NCBI GenBank assembly: GCA_002254565.1 | Contig: NJEG01000005.1 | Location: 1 to 34,902 of the forward strand | DNA length: 34,902 nucleotides | Reading direction: 5' to 3' | Source: Candidatus Altarchaeales archaeon ex4484_2 | GTDB taxonomy: Archaea > Altiarchaeota > Altiarchaeia > IMC4 > QMZM01 | In this document: positions 14,815 through 23,236 of the stretch, in pieces | How positions within the stretch are numbered: position 1 is the stretch's first letter | Layout of the letters: every line of letters begins with the position of its first letter | Notes under the pieces: generated by a model | Database searches by the model: none | Seen by the model: the letters and a program-made list of their open reading frames with translations, nothing else | Told to the model about the DNA's origin: nothing | Made by a program: the position numbers and the translations under genes

Positions 14815-15142
14815 TGGAGGTTATAGGACAATACACTGCGGTAGAGTACATTGTCCTCTACATCATAGCTTCGATGTGTTTCATCTCCTATCTCTGGATG
14901 AGACAAAGCATAAAGAAGCTCACCAAGGGACATGTGAAGAAGCTCTTCAACTACATGCTGTGGATTGTTAAATGGGTTTCCTCTGCGCCATCTGGTTGTT
15001 TATCCTGCAGGTGAATTTCATAGAACTGGAACGTTCCAGCATTATCTCATCTTTCGCCGTTTTCATATCCATGCTTTTCCTGATAGTATCCCATATATCC
15101 GTGAAGATGAAGGAGGTCAGCGAAATCTTTGGCTTCAGATAA
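14814..15142 (+). pseudogene. Small two-helix membrane protein, copy 1, frameshifted
   Basis: The reading frame from the ATG at 14814 gives EYIVLYIIASMCFISYLWMRQSIK and stops early at 15012-15014. Compared with the paralogue at 16758-17102 it departs at TGG (14973-14975). Adding one G to the GGG at 14974-14976 restores the match: WGFLCAIWLFILQVNFIELE, then FAVFISMLFLIVSHISVKMK and a shared end IFGF before TAA at 15140-15142. The reconstructed protein is about 109 aa with two or three membrane helices. The end overlaps the convergent HAD gene by 8 bp. Either a consensus error or a recent loss. Confidence 0.8.
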
Positions 15143-16127
15143 CCTCGTCCAGCTCAGCCAGCTCGTCCACCACAAAATCAGCTCCTAGATCAATAAGCTT
15201 CTCCCTCAACCTTTTTTTCCCTGAATCATTCCTTATTGATGCAGTAACCCCTATGGAACGGAACCCTGCTCTCTTGGCCGCTATTACGTCATCAGGAACG
15301 TCGCCTACGTAGGCTATATTTCCCCCTCCGATAAAACCCTTCACTTCCTCAATCCTTTTCCTGCATTCCAGAAGCTGTGACGGATCCGGCTTCCCTGAGG
15401 GGAAGTCATCGCTTCCCACGATAAATTCTTCATTGAAGAATTCACGGAATCCATGCATCTTAAGGACAACGTCTATCTCGAAATGCTCTCTCCCTGAGGC
15501 AATCCCCATAATGTGTCTCTCTGATAACCTGCTCAGGAGCTTCTGAGCGGTCAGGGGCTTCTCATTTCTGATAAATCCCTTACTTTTAACGTGCTCCGGC
15601 TTGAAGCCATATTTCTTTCTGAATAAATCCCGCCCGAGATACATTTCCTGGAATAACTGCTTTATCAAATCAGTGTGCCAGAACTTCTCTGCTGTTTCCT
15701 CGCTTCCACCATAGAGCTCAACCAGAGCGTTTCGGAGATTTGCAAGCCCTCCCCCCTTAGCTGCTGTTCCCTTAAAAACAGGGTCTAAATCCAGACCCCT
15801 ATGGGATTCATCCCACATCATGGGAAGGTCCTTCAATGAATTAACGCATTTACCTCTGGAATCTATTTCTGAGATGATACCTGTCAGGAAACATAAAACC
15901 GCTCCGTAGGTTATCTCCCAGTCGTTGTTGAATCCCCCCGCCATCTTGAACTTCTGCGTGTCCTCTATAGACAGCAGGTAATCATCAAGCCCTAAGCCCA
16001 CTATTTCCGTGAAATAATACTGGGTTGTTTCCACGATAGCTTTCCTGTAGGAGTCACCGACATACACCAGAACGCCGTCGATGTCCCAGATAAGCGCCCT
16101 TAAATCCAAGTTAACTGTACCTCTCAT
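15135..16127 (-). CDS. HAD-superfamily phosphatase with large cap
   Basis: The 330-aa protein carries all HAD motifs: DIDGVL (15-20) with the nucleophile Asp, SGR (211-213), KPDP (246-249) and GDVPDD (275-280). It should be a Mg-dependent phosphohydrolase. About 190 residues lie between motifs I and II, far more than in ordinary subfamily IA enzymes, forming a large cap; archaeal and cyanobacterial HAD-IA proteins of this size form a recognised but uncharacterised group. Substrate unknown. It lies convergent with and between the two copies of the RecA-fold/membrane protein module, apparently inserted there by rearrangement. TTTATTTATAG about 30 bases upstream may be its promoter. Confidence 0.82.
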   Translation of the reverse strand: MRGTVNLDLRALIWDIDGVLVYVGDSYRKAIVETTQYYFTEIVGLGLDDYLLSIEDTQKFKMAGGFNNDWEITYGAVLCFLTGIISEIDSRGKCVNSLKDLPMMWDESHRGLDLDPVFKGTAAKGGGLANLRNALVELYGGSEETAEKFWHTDLIKQLFQEMYLGRDLFRKKYGFKPEHVKSKGFIRNEKPLTAQKLLSRLSERHIMGIASGREHFEIDVVLKMHGFREFFNEEFIVGSDDFPSGKPDPSQLLECRKRIEEVKGFIGGGNIAYVGDVPDDVIAAKRAGFRSIGVTASIRNDSGKKRLREKLIDLGADFVVDELAELDEVI

Positions 16128-16180
16128 TTTGTGGGGATTATATTAATCATACTCTGCTATAAATAAATTCAGAGGAGAAA

Positions 16181-16750
16181 ATGCTTGATGCAGGGAAACT
16201 TGAGGCAGATCTCTCAGACCTGCCCAGCAGGTATATCATATTAATAACAGGTTCAGGGAAAGAGTATCAGGAAGCCAAGCTCCGGGTACTGGATAATTTA
16301 TGCAACGAGAAGAGGATTAATGGCATATATGTCAGCCAGAAAACACCTGTTAAAAAGATTCTGTCTGTGTTCAAGAAGAAGGGGATTAAATCAGACAGGA
16401 TTTTCTTTATAGACGCTACGGGTGAGGACTACAAAGAGACAAAGAGGATAGGTAGATATCTCTATTTATCCCCCCAGCAGGTATCTGATATGGCTATCGC
16501 CATAGAGGGTTGGGTGAGAGTATTACCCGTAGGGGATAAGTTTCTTTTCTTAGACGATTACTCTGCCTTGTTCATATATAACTCCCTGGGCTCTGTGAAG
16601 GCCTTCGGCGACTTCCTGAGGAACAGGATGAGGCTCTGGGGCCTAAGGTACGTTTTCATCTCCGTTGAGCGAAGATATGATCTAAAGGTTCTGGATAGGA
16701 TATATAATATATGCGATAAAATAATTGAGGTCCAATCAATCGGTAAATAA
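16181..16750 (+). CDS. RAD55/KaiC-fold protein lacking P-loop, copy 2
   Basis: The 189-aa paralogue of 14248-14814 keeps the same order: RYIILITGSGKEYQEAKLRVL, then INGIYVSQKTP, DRIFFIDATG, the Walker-B-like GDKFLFLDDYSALFIYNSLG and MRLWGLRYVFISVE. The residues GSGKE after the first strand recall a P-loop but lack the full GxxxxGKT spacing, so ATP binding is doubtful. GAGGAG sits four bases before the ATG. A small membrane protein gene follows after 7 bp, as in copy 1. The two copies differ widely in sequence, so the duplication is old. Confidence 0.75.
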   Translation: MLDAGKLEADLSDLPSRYIILITGSGKEYQEAKLRVLDNLCNEKRINGIYVSQKTPVKKILSVFKKKGIKSDRIFFIDATGEDYKETKRIGRYLYLSPQQVSDMAIAIEGWVRVLPVGDKFLFLDDYSALFIYNSLGSVKAFGDFLRNRMRLWGLRYVFISVERRYDLKVLDRIYNICDKIIEVQSIGK

Positions 16751-16757
16751 AAAAAAA

Positions 16758-17102
16758 ATGGTTTCACTGGAGATATCCTATCTTGACCTGAATTACATGA
16801 TGCTTTTCCTAATCGCGAGCTTGTGTTTCGTGTCTTATATCTGGATCAGGGAGAGTATCAAGGGATTGAGTGTCGGCCTCCTCGAGGATTTGTTCAAGAC
16901 CTTCCTTTGGATAATCCGCTGGGGTTTCCTCTATGCCGTATGGCTTTTTGTTGTGGGAGTAGAGTACTTTGAAATCTCCATCGACCCATCCCTTAAGTCC
17001 CTGCTTGATTCAATATTTTTGGCTATTTTGTTCATGATTATTTCATATACAGCCACCAAGATGCAATCGCTGGGTAAAATCTACGGCTTCAAGAATAAAT
17101 AG
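16758..17102 (+). CDS. Small membrane protein partner, copy 2
   Basis: The intact 114-aa member of the pair has three hydrophobic stretches: NYMMLFLIASLCFVSYIWI, IIRWGFLYAVWLFVVGVEYF and SIFLAILFMIISYTATKM, separated by a basic loop (RESIKGLSVGLLEDLFKTF). No catalytic motif is visible. The track start at 16725 lies inside the previous gene; I choose the ATG at 16758 that follows the A-run. Conserved linkage with the P-loop-less RecA-fold gene in both copies suggests that this protein tethers its partner to the membrane. Family not recognised by name. Confidence 0.75.
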   Translation: MVSLEISYLDLNYMMLFLIASLCFVSYIWIRESIKGLSVGLLEDLFKTFLWIIRWGFLYAVWLFVVGVEYFEISIDPSLKSLLDSIFLAILFMIISYTATKMQSLGKIYGFKNK

Positions 17103-17132
17103 TTTTTTAGGTCTGAAAGTGTATCTTATTTA

Positions 17133-18044
17133 ATGGAGATTGTTTTTTTAGGCACCAGTTGTGCTGTTCCCACAGAAAAGAGGGGGTTGCCTGCTGTTTT
17201 GCTGGAGTACCTTAACGAATACTATCTCTTCGACTGCGGTGAGGGAAGCCAGAGACAGATGCGGATTGCAGGCATCAATTTCATGAGGATAGACCACATT
17301 TTCATCACACACCTGCATGCCGACCACTTCATGGGCTTAGCCGGCCTTATTCAGAGCATGGATTTTCTGGAGCGCAACAGAGTGCTTAACCTATACGGGC
17401 CAGCAGGCTTTAAGAAGACCATGGAGCATATGATGTCGCTGGGAAGTTTCTCAATGGACTACATGAGCCTATCCATTAACGAGGTAAGCCCAGGATGGGT
17501 CCTGGACTGCGACCGATTCAGAGTTTCCTGTTTCAGGACAGAGCATACATCCAACTCCGTAGGATATGTGTTCGAGGAGGACAGCAAGAGGACGTTTCTC
17601 AAAAAGAAGGCCCTCAAACTGGGTGTTCCGGAGGGTGTGTTGTTTTCCAGATTGCAGAAGGGTCATGAGGTGGAGGTTGACGGCAGGAAGATTACGCCAG
17701 AGATGGTTTTATCTGACCCCGTTCCCGGGAGGAAGGTAGTTTATACAGGGGATACGAGAGCCTGCGATGGCGTAAGGGAAGCAGCTAGGGGAGCGGATGT
17801 TTTGATTCATGATTCCACCTTCAGCGACTCCGAGGAAGAGAAAACAACGTTGATGGCTCATTGCACAGCCAGACAGGCGGCTGAGGTGGCCAGGGAAGCT
17901 GGCGTGAAGAGACTGTATCTCACACACCTAAGCCAGAGGTACACTAACCCATCTATTCTGGAGCAGGAGGCGAGGGAGGTTTTCCCCAAGAGTTATGTGG
18001 CTGAGGACTTCATGAGAATCAAGGTCGCAAAACACGACCCCTGA
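17133..18044 (+). CDS. rnz: Ribonuclease Z
   Basis: RNase Z cuts the 3' trailer from precursor tRNA. The 303-aa length and sequence fit the short ElaC form: MEIVFLGTSCAVPT at the start, the metal-binding HLHADH (60-65), VYTGDTRACD in the middle, LIHDSTF and LTHLSQRY near the end. The flexible exosite arm is visible in the central region around EGVLFSRLQKG. The nucleotidyltransferase gene follows 6 bp later on the same strand, suggesting co-transcription. Confidence 0.95.
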   Translation: MEIVFLGTSCAVPTEKRGLPAVLLEYLNEYYLFDCGEGSQRQMRIAGINFMRIDHIFITHLHADHFMGLAGLIQSMDFLERNRVLNLYGPAGFKKTMEHMMSLGSFSMDYMSLSINEVSPGWVLDCDRFRVSCFRTEHTSNSVGYVFEEDSKRTFLKKKALKLGVPEGVLFSRLQKGHEVEVDGRKITPEMVLSDPVPGRKVVYTGDTRACDGVREAARGADVLIHDSTFSDSEEEKTTLMAHCTARQAAEVAREAGVKRLYLTHLSQRYTNPSILEQEAREVFPKSYVAEDFMRIKVAKHDP

Positions 18045-18050
18045 AAAGAT

Positions 18051-18779
18051 ATGGACGCTGTTATACTGGCCGCAGGTAGAGGCAGGAGGCTGAGGCCCTT
18101 AACTGATGAGTTGCCTAAGGCCCTGCTACCGGTGGATGGTAGACCACTACTGGAGCAACTCATCATGAACCTGTCTAAAGCAGGTATAGAGTCATTCACT
18201 CTGGTTGTGGGATTTCTTGGTGATTTAGTGGTTTCTTTTCTCAAGGAAGAGGGTTTAGCAGGCAAGCTGGAGATAGATTTCGTCTACCAAAGAGAGCAGC
18301 TGGGTTCAGCGCACGCCCTCAGGCAGGTGAAGTTACGGGGAGGGGATTATCTGGTATCCGCATGTGACTGCCTTTACCCTGTAGGATACCTTAAAAAGTT
18401 CCTGGAGTTTCATTTTACAGGCGGGCAGGATATCACCTTGGCCCTGAAGAAACTATCCCCTGAAGAAATGAGTGAATCCAGCACTGTTTTATTGGAGAAA
18501 GATAAGGTAACAAAAATTATAGAGAAACCCTCCCGGGAGGAGTTTTTATCTCCCATAGCCTGCGCACCCCTCTATATTTTCCCGCCCGGAAGCGAAGGAT
18601 TTATCCAAGGGGTGAAAAAGTCGAAGAGGGGTGAGTACGAGATAACCTCGGTTATACAGAACATGCTCGACTCCGGATATGGCGCCAGAGGCCTTCAAGT
18701 AAAGGAATGGGCTCACCTCTCAGATACCAGAGACCTCCTGAGACTAAACTTCCCCTACCTCAAAAGGTTGTTGGAGTGA
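18051..18779 (+). CDS. Sugar-phosphate nucleotidyltransferase
   Basis: The 242-aa enzyme belongs to the NTP-transferase family that activates sugar 1-phosphates to nucleotide sugars. The nucleotide-binding signature AVILAAGRGRRLRPLTDELPKALLPV opens the protein. DYLVSACDCLYP corresponds to the metal-binding Asp strand and VTKIIEKP is the usual product-binding strand. It lacks the C-terminal left-handed helix domain present in the 330-400 aa bifunctional enzymes. GDP-mannose-, glucose-1-phosphate- or N-acetylglucosamine-specific activity cannot be told from sequence. Confidence 0.88.
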   Translation: MDAVILAAGRGRRLRPLTDELPKALLPVDGRPLLEQLIMNLSKAGIESFTLVVGFLGDLVVSFLKEEGLAGKLEIDFVYQREQLGSAHALRQVKLRGGDYLVSACDCLYPVGYLKKFLEFHFTGGQDITLALKKLSPEEMSESSTVLLEKDKVTKIIEKPSREEFLSPIACAPLYIFPPGSEGFIQGVKKSKRGEYEITSVIQNMLDSGYGARGLQVKEWAHLSDTRDLLRLNFPYLKRLLE

Positions 18780-18829
18780 GATAACTTAATGGATTTATAG
18801 GTGTGTGTAGATAGTTTAATTGTTGGAAA

Positions 18830-20299
18830 ATGAGTCAGGAACTGGAGAGCTACGGGAGGGTAAAGATAACAAGCGAGGCAGAAAGCAACATACCATTATA
18901 TCAGGTGCAGGAGTTGGACTGGAACCAGAAGGAGAAGGAAATACTAGACGACCCCAAAGCATTCATAACAGACTACAAGCTGGTGCAGAAACAACTGGAT
19001 CCTATAAGGAACATAGAAGATAAAGAGAAATTCCTGGATGAACTAATCAGAGACAGGATAAAAACCAAAAAAATAGAAACAACAAACGAAAACGCCCTAG
19101 TCGACGGCATCATAGACAACCTGTTCTTCGGTTACGGTAAGATAGGGCCCCTGATGAGAGACGATATGCTCGAGGAGATCATGATAAACGGTATCAACAT
19201 CCCATTATACATATTCCACCGTAAATACGGGATGTGCGAGACAAACGTAAGATACGAAGGTAGAAATAGCATAAACGAGTTCATACAGGCAACAAGCCAC
19301 TTCGTTGAGAGAGATATAGGACCAGAAAATCCGATACTGGACGGGCACCTCATCGACGGAAGCAGGATAAACATCTCGGTTCCGCCAGCAGCACCATATG
19401 GTCCCAGCATCACCATCCGAAAATTCAGGAAATCACCTTTCACCATAATAGACCTTATCCTGAAAAAAACCATCTCCATTGAACTATCAGCATTCCTCTG
19501 GTTAGCAGTTGATGGTATGGGAGTGCACCCCTGCAACATTCTGGTGGCAGGAGGCTCAGGCGCTGGGAAAACCACCCTCCTGAACGCGCTGGCAATGTTC
19601 ATACCCGAACACGAGAGGGTGGTGACAGTAGAAGACACACTAGAGTTGAACTTCGAATTCCTCAAGAACTGGGTGCCCCTGGAGGGAGTCCCGTCCCTGG
19701 GGAAGGAAGATAAGGGAGGGGAAGTCACCCTCGAGGTTCTGGTGGAGAACACCCTCAGGATGAGGCCTGATAGGATAATAACAGGAGAGGTCAGGGGCAG
19801 GGAAGCTGAACCCCTTTTTGTGGCAATGGACATAGGACTCAACGGATCCATGGGAACCATACACAGCAACAACTCCAAGGAAACCGTAACCCGACTGGTG
19901 AACAAACCAATGGATGTCCCGCTGAGGATGCTCACCCTCCTACATCTTGTGGTTGTGTTAAACAGGCACTACGACCGAGAGAAAGGGATGTATCGAAGAG
20001 TCACGGAGGTAGGGGAGATCACTGGAATAGAGGGTGATGTAGTCCAGATAGGTGAAATCTACAAGTGGGACTACAAGACAGACAAGATAAAGAGAACAGA
20101 ATACCCGATACTGTTGAAAGAATATATATGCAGATGGTGCGGCCTCAGCAAAAAAGAACTTAACAAGGAGATATTCATCAGATGTAAGATACTTGAGCAC
20201 ATGGCAAAAAAGGGTATAAAAGAAAGAGACCAGGTAATCCCTGTGTTCAGGGAATACCATTATAGTCCCCAGAGGGTCATAGCCCGTTTCAGACAATAA
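18830..20299 (+). CDS. Orphan type IV pilus/secretion ATPase (TadA/ArlI-like)
   Basis: The 489-aa cytoplasmic ATPase belongs to the VirB11/TadA/ArlI family that powers assembly of type IV pilus-like filaments. Visible are the N-terminal domain with LEEIMINGINIPLYIFHRKYG, Walker A GGSGAGKTT (241-249), the acidic VVTVEDTLEL, Walker B region RPDRIITGEVRG (312-323) and the His box GSMGTIHSNN. The C-terminal extension of about 80 residues contains CRWC, a possible metal-binding pair. The usual partner, a TadC/ArlJ membrane protein gene, is missing on both sides: a nucleotidyltransferase precedes it and a convergent MATE gene follows. Its machine must be encoded elsewhere or it has another role. 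Confidence 0.9.
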   Translation: MSQELESYGRVKITSEAESNIPLYQVQELDWNQKEKEILDDPKAFITDYKLVQKQLDPIRNIEDKEKFLDELIRDRIKTKKIETTNENALVDGIIDNLFFGYGKIGPLMRDDMLEEIMINGINIPLYIFHRKYGMCETNVRYEGRNSINEFIQATSHFVERDIGPENPILDGHLIDGSRINISVPPAAPYGPSITIRKFRKSPFTIIDLILKKTISIELSAFLWLAVDGMGVHPCNILVAGGSGAGKTTLLNALAMFIPEHERVVTVEDTLELNFEFLKNWVPLEGVPSLGKEDKGGEVTLEVLVENTLRMRPDRIITGEVRGREAEPLFVAMDIGLNGSMGTIHSNNSKETVTRLVNKPMDVPLRMLTLLHLVVVLNRHYDREKGMYRRVTEVGEITGIEGDVVQIGEIYKWDYKTDKIKRTEYPILLKEYICRWCGLSKKELNKEIFIRCKILEHMAKKGIKERDQVIPVFREYHYSPQRVIARFRQ

Positions 20300-20317
20300 A
20301 TAGGTTGATGCGAGAAT

Positions 20318-21646
20318 CTACTCCTTTTTTTCCAGGCGAGCGTATCTGAACAACACCAGCGATACCAGAACACTGGCGAATGAACCAGTGACTATACCCC
20401 ACCATACACCCTCCAGACCGAAGCCGAACTTAACAGCCAATAAATATGCTGCAGGCACAGCAAACAATATGCTTCGGGAGCAGTTAATCAACAAGGCCAG
20501 GGGAGCCCTGCCCGAGCCCAAAAAAGCGCCCGTTATAGAGAAGACAACACCCAGCACTATATAGCTTAAGGGCAGAATCCTCAACATTGAAGCACCATAT
20601 TCAATCACCAACGGCTCAGAATTAAATATTGAAGTAATCTCCGGGGCAAACAAATAAAAAACAACCCCGAACAAGCTCATAAAAGCTGAAGACATAACTC
20701 CAGCCTTCAGGGTAAAACTCCTAGCTCTCTCCACCTTACCAGCGCCTATATTCTGACCCACGATACTGACCAGAGCAATGGACACGCCCAAACCAGGTAA
20801 TATTGCAAGACTATCTAATCTGAAGCCGACCCCGAAGGCTGCTAGGGCATCAGTTCCGAAAAAACCCACAATAATAGTCAACATAAACATCCCCACACTC
20901 AAGCTGATATTTGAGAGAGCAGAGGGTATGCCCACTGAAAAGATACGTCTGATGTATTCGAAGTCGAACCCGAAATTCCTGAAGTCAAGCTTAACCCAGG
21001 CCCTCCCTGAGTGGACGTAATACAATACAAAGATAAGAGCATAAACCCTGGAGAATGCTGTTGCCAGGGCAGCGCCCTGAACCCCCAGCCCTGCCCAGAA
21101 AATCAGTACAGGGTCTAGTATGATGTTTAGTATAGCAGCTGAACCCATCACCTTCATAGGGGTTAACATATCACCTTCACCCCGTAGTATGCTGTTGCCG
21201 ACGAAGCTTAGAAGAGTTAATGGAGCGAAAGCGAGCAGGATGTTTATGTAATCCAGGGCCATGATCTTAAGGGATCCTGAGGCGCCCATTAAATCAAAAA
21301 GGAAGGGAGCAGCCAATATGCCTGCAAGGCTTAGAAATAAACCAAGGAAAAAAGCAGCAAGTAAACCATGTTCTGAGGCATTATCCGCTCTCTTCTGGGC
21401 TTTAGCCCCTATGAAACGGGCGACAACCGATGTTACGCCAACCCCGATACCAGAACCCAGGGAGATAATAAGGAATAACATAGGAAAGCTTATGCTAACA
21501 GCTGCAAGAGCCTCCGCGCTGATCTTGCCCACAAAGAAAGCATCCGCAAGGTTGAATGTGCTATGCAAGAAAAAAGCAACAACCATAGGCCATGAAGTCT
21601 TAACTAAGGTCTCAACTACCCCACCCTCAGTCAAATCCTCACCCAT
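20318..21646 (-). CDS. MATE-family efflux transporter
   Basis: The 442-aa membrane protein has the twelve-helix MATE layout in two halves. The N-terminal segment TSWPMVVAFFLHSTFNLADAFFVGKISAEALAAVSISFPM and its weaker echo in the second half (SNISLSVGMFMLTIIVGFFGTDALAAFGVGFRLDSL) are diagnostic. MATE proteins export cationic drugs or metabolites using Na or H gradients. The gene lies 46 bp downstream of hisI on the same strand, and AAATAAAAAAG in that gap may be its own promoter. Substrate is unknown. Confidence 0.93.
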   Translation of the reverse strand: MGEDLTEGGVVETLVKTSWPMVVAFFLHSTFNLADAFFVGKISAEALAAVSISFPMLFLIISLGSGIGVGVTSVVARFIGAKAQKRADNASEHGLLAAFFLGLFLSLAGILAAPFLFDLMGASGSLKIMALDYINILLAFAPLTLLSFVGNSILRGEGDMLTPMKVMGSAAILNIILDPVLIFWAGLGVQGAALATAFSRVYALIFVLYYVHSGRAWVKLDFRNFGFDFEYIRRIFSVGIPSALSNISLSVGMFMLTIIVGFFGTDALAAFGVGFRLDSLAILPGLGVSIALVSIVGQNIGAGKVERARSFTLKAGVMSSAFMSLFGVVFYLFAPEITSIFNSEPLVIEYGASMLRILPLSYIVLGVVFSITGAFLGSGRAPLALLINCSRSILFAVPAAYLLAVKFGFGLEGVWWGIVTGSFASVLVSLVLFRYARLEKKE

Positions 21647-21692
21647 GCAATAGGATTGTGACTCACTGAATAAAAAATCTTTTTTATTTCCT

Positions 21693-22103
21693 CTACGTAT
21701 AGACTTCCGCAGGATTAAAGACCCTTTCTTGAGTAGTCTTCAATTCATCCTCATCCAGGCGGCGGTAGAAGCAGCTCCGATATCCCATGTGACATGCACC
21801 ACCCTTTTGTTTAACCTTGAATAATAAGGCATCTCCGTCGCAGTCCACGTACACCTCAACAACCTCCTGGGTGTTGCCTGAGGACTCTCCCTTCCTCCAA
21901 AGCCGCCTCCTGTTTGTGGAATAGTAATGCATGACCCCAGTCTCCAGCGTCAACTCCAGGGATTCCCTGTTCATGAATGCAGTCATCAACACCTCATCAC
22001 TACCTGAATCCTGCACTATAGCAAGATACAAGCCATCTATACCATCAACAACCCTAGCCTTTAACTCATCAAAGAGTGAATTCATTCTCATCTCCAATTG
22101 CAT
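21693..22103 (-). CDS. hisI: Phosphoribosyl-AMP cyclohydrolase
   Basis: HisI opens the adenine ring of phosphoribosyl-AMP, step three of histidine synthesis. The 136-aa protein contains VLMTAFMNRESLELTLETG, the signature YYSTNRRRLWRKGESSGNTQ and the Zn/Mg ligands in VYVDCDGDALLFKV with GGACHMGYRSCFYR. It is the monofunctional archaeal form without HisE. Two starts compete: the ATG at 22103 near the A/T-rich promoter region, and the ATG at 22085 preceded by GGAG six bases upstream. No other his genes are in the window except the HisA-like barrel, which is a different family. Confidence 0.95.
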   Translation of the reverse strand: MQLEMRMNSLFDELKARVVDGIDGLYLAIVQDSGSDEVLMTAFMNRESLELTLETGVMHYYSTNRRRLWRKGESSGNTQEVVEVYVDCDGDALLFKVKQKGGACHMGYRSCFYRRLDEDELKTTQERVFNPAEVYT

Positions 22104-22143
22104 TTATACCTGAATTATTAATTATTATGCAGGAAACAAAAAA

Positions 22144-22464
22144 ATGGCAATGAAAGGAAAAAACAGCGGAGACCAGCAAATTATCAGAGTAAGAGTCCCA
22201 AGAGATAACCAGTTTCTCGGAGAGGTTGAGCAGATGCTAGGCAACAGAAGAATGCTTGTGAGATGCACCGACGGCCACACCAGACTCTGCAGGATACCTG
22301 GGAAAATAAGGAAACGTATCTGGATAAAAGAGGGTTACATAGTCCTGATAGAGCCATGGGAGGTACAGTCTGATGAAAGAGGTGATATCCTGTGGAGATA
22401 TAACAAGGGACAGGTCAGCTGGCTGAAGAGAAAGGGACTTCTGAAGAAACTGGATGAAGAGTAG
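22144..22464 (+). CDS. Translation initiation factor aIF1A
   Basis: aIF1A binds the 30S A-site and helps start-codon selection. The 106-aa protein has the S1/OB core: [58 protein letters not shown], with basic N- and acidic C-terminal tails. Length is typical. It shares a 40-bp divergent spacer with hisI. The RIO1 kinase gene follows on the same strand, a linkage that recurs in archaeal genomes; the KH-domain gene (Dim2/Krr1-like) that often comes third is missing here. Confidence 0.96.
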   Translation: MAMKGKNSGDQQIIRVRVPRDNQFLGEVEQMLGNRRMLVRCTDGHTRLCRIPGKIRKRIWIKEGYIVLIEPWEVQSDERGDILWRYNKGQVSWLKRKGLLKKLDEE

Positions 22465-22492
22465 ATAAACTTCTGTTTCCAAGTAGTAATTG

Positions 22493-23209
22493 GTGAAAAA
22501 ATCTGAATACGAGCTCCGGAAAATATACGCTGGGGTCTTCGACAAATCAACGCTGCTATCTCTTGAGAGGCTGATGAGGGGGGGATATCTGGAAGAGTTA
22601 GAGTCAATGATATCCACTGGAAAAGAAGCCAATGTCTACCACGGGTGCATGGGAGAAAAAGAGATAGCGGTAAAGATTTATGCCATAGATGCTTCCTCCT
22701 TCAAGAACATGGAGAAATACATTTTGGGAGACAGGAGATTCAAGACCTGGAGGAATAGGAGGCAGTTGGTCTACACCTGGGCGCAGAAGGAATACAAGAA
22801 CCTGGCAAGAGTCCACGGCTTTATAGAGTGCCCCAGACCCCATCAAGCATACAGGAATATTCTTGTTATGGATTTCATTGGAAGAGACAACATACCAGCT
22901 CCTCGATTAAAGGATTCACCACCCAAAAACCCCAAGGAATACTTCAATAAGATAGTGGGCTACATTAGGGGGATGTATGAGAGGGGTTTGGTTCATGCAG
23001 ATCTCTCTGAATACAACGTACTGAATACAGGAGAAAAGCCAGTTATCATAGACTTATCCACCGGAGTCTTGTTAGACCACCCTCTAGCAGATAAATTCCT
23101 AAAAAGAGACATATATAATATCTGCCGCTACTTCAGGTCTGAGGGCGTGGATTGTGATGAAAAGGAGGTGCTGGCTGAAGTAAAAAAAATTTCCAGAGGA
23201 AATTTTTAA
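22493..23209 (+). CDS. rio1: RIO1-type atypical Ser kinase
   Basis: RIO1 is an atypical kinase/ATPase for late maturation of the small ribosomal subunit. The nucleotide loop STGKEANVY, the hinge region ILVMDFIGRDNIPAPRL, the catalytic HADLSEYNVL and the metal-binding IIDLSTGVLLDHP are visible over 238 aa. In most RIO1 proteins the last motif reads IDxSQ; Thr-Gly here replaces the usual Gln and following residue, while the key Asp is kept. The track uses a TTG at 22490, but the next codon is GTG at 22493, the more common start. It follows aIF1A by 28 bp. Confidence 0.93.
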   Translation: MKKSEYELRKIYAGVFDKSTLLSLERLMRGGYLEELESMISTGKEANVYHGCMGEKEIAVKIYAIDASSFKNMEKYILGDRRFKTWRNRRQLVYTWAQKEYKNLARVHGFIECPRPHQAYRNILVMDFIGRDNIPAPRLKDSPPKNPKEYFNKIVGYIRGMYERGLVHADLSEYNVLNTGEKPVIIDLSTGVLLDHPLADKFLKRDIYNICRYFRSEGVDCDEKEVLAEVKKISRGNF

Positions 23210-23210
23210 C

Positions 23211-23230
23211 TTGTATATTTTCGTATACAA
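23211..23230. promoter_or_regulatory. Inverted repeat before DUF371 gene
   Basis: TTGTATA and TATACAA form 7-bp arms around TTTTCG in the 27-bp gap between the RIO1 stop and the DUF371 ATG. In DNA it could be an operator, in RNA a hairpin ending 6 bases before the start codon. A/T-rich TATA-like sequence is also contained in it. Confidence 0.45.
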
Positions 23231-23236
23231 TAAAAA

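Noticed and set aside
14965-15312. 115-aa ORF running into the HAD gene
   Set aside because: Different frame from the reconstructed membrane protein and antisense to the HAD coding region; no membrane or domain pattern.
19132-19935. 267-aa minus-strand ORF inside the secretion ATPase gene
   Set aside because: Long but purely antisense to a protein with clear Walker motifs.
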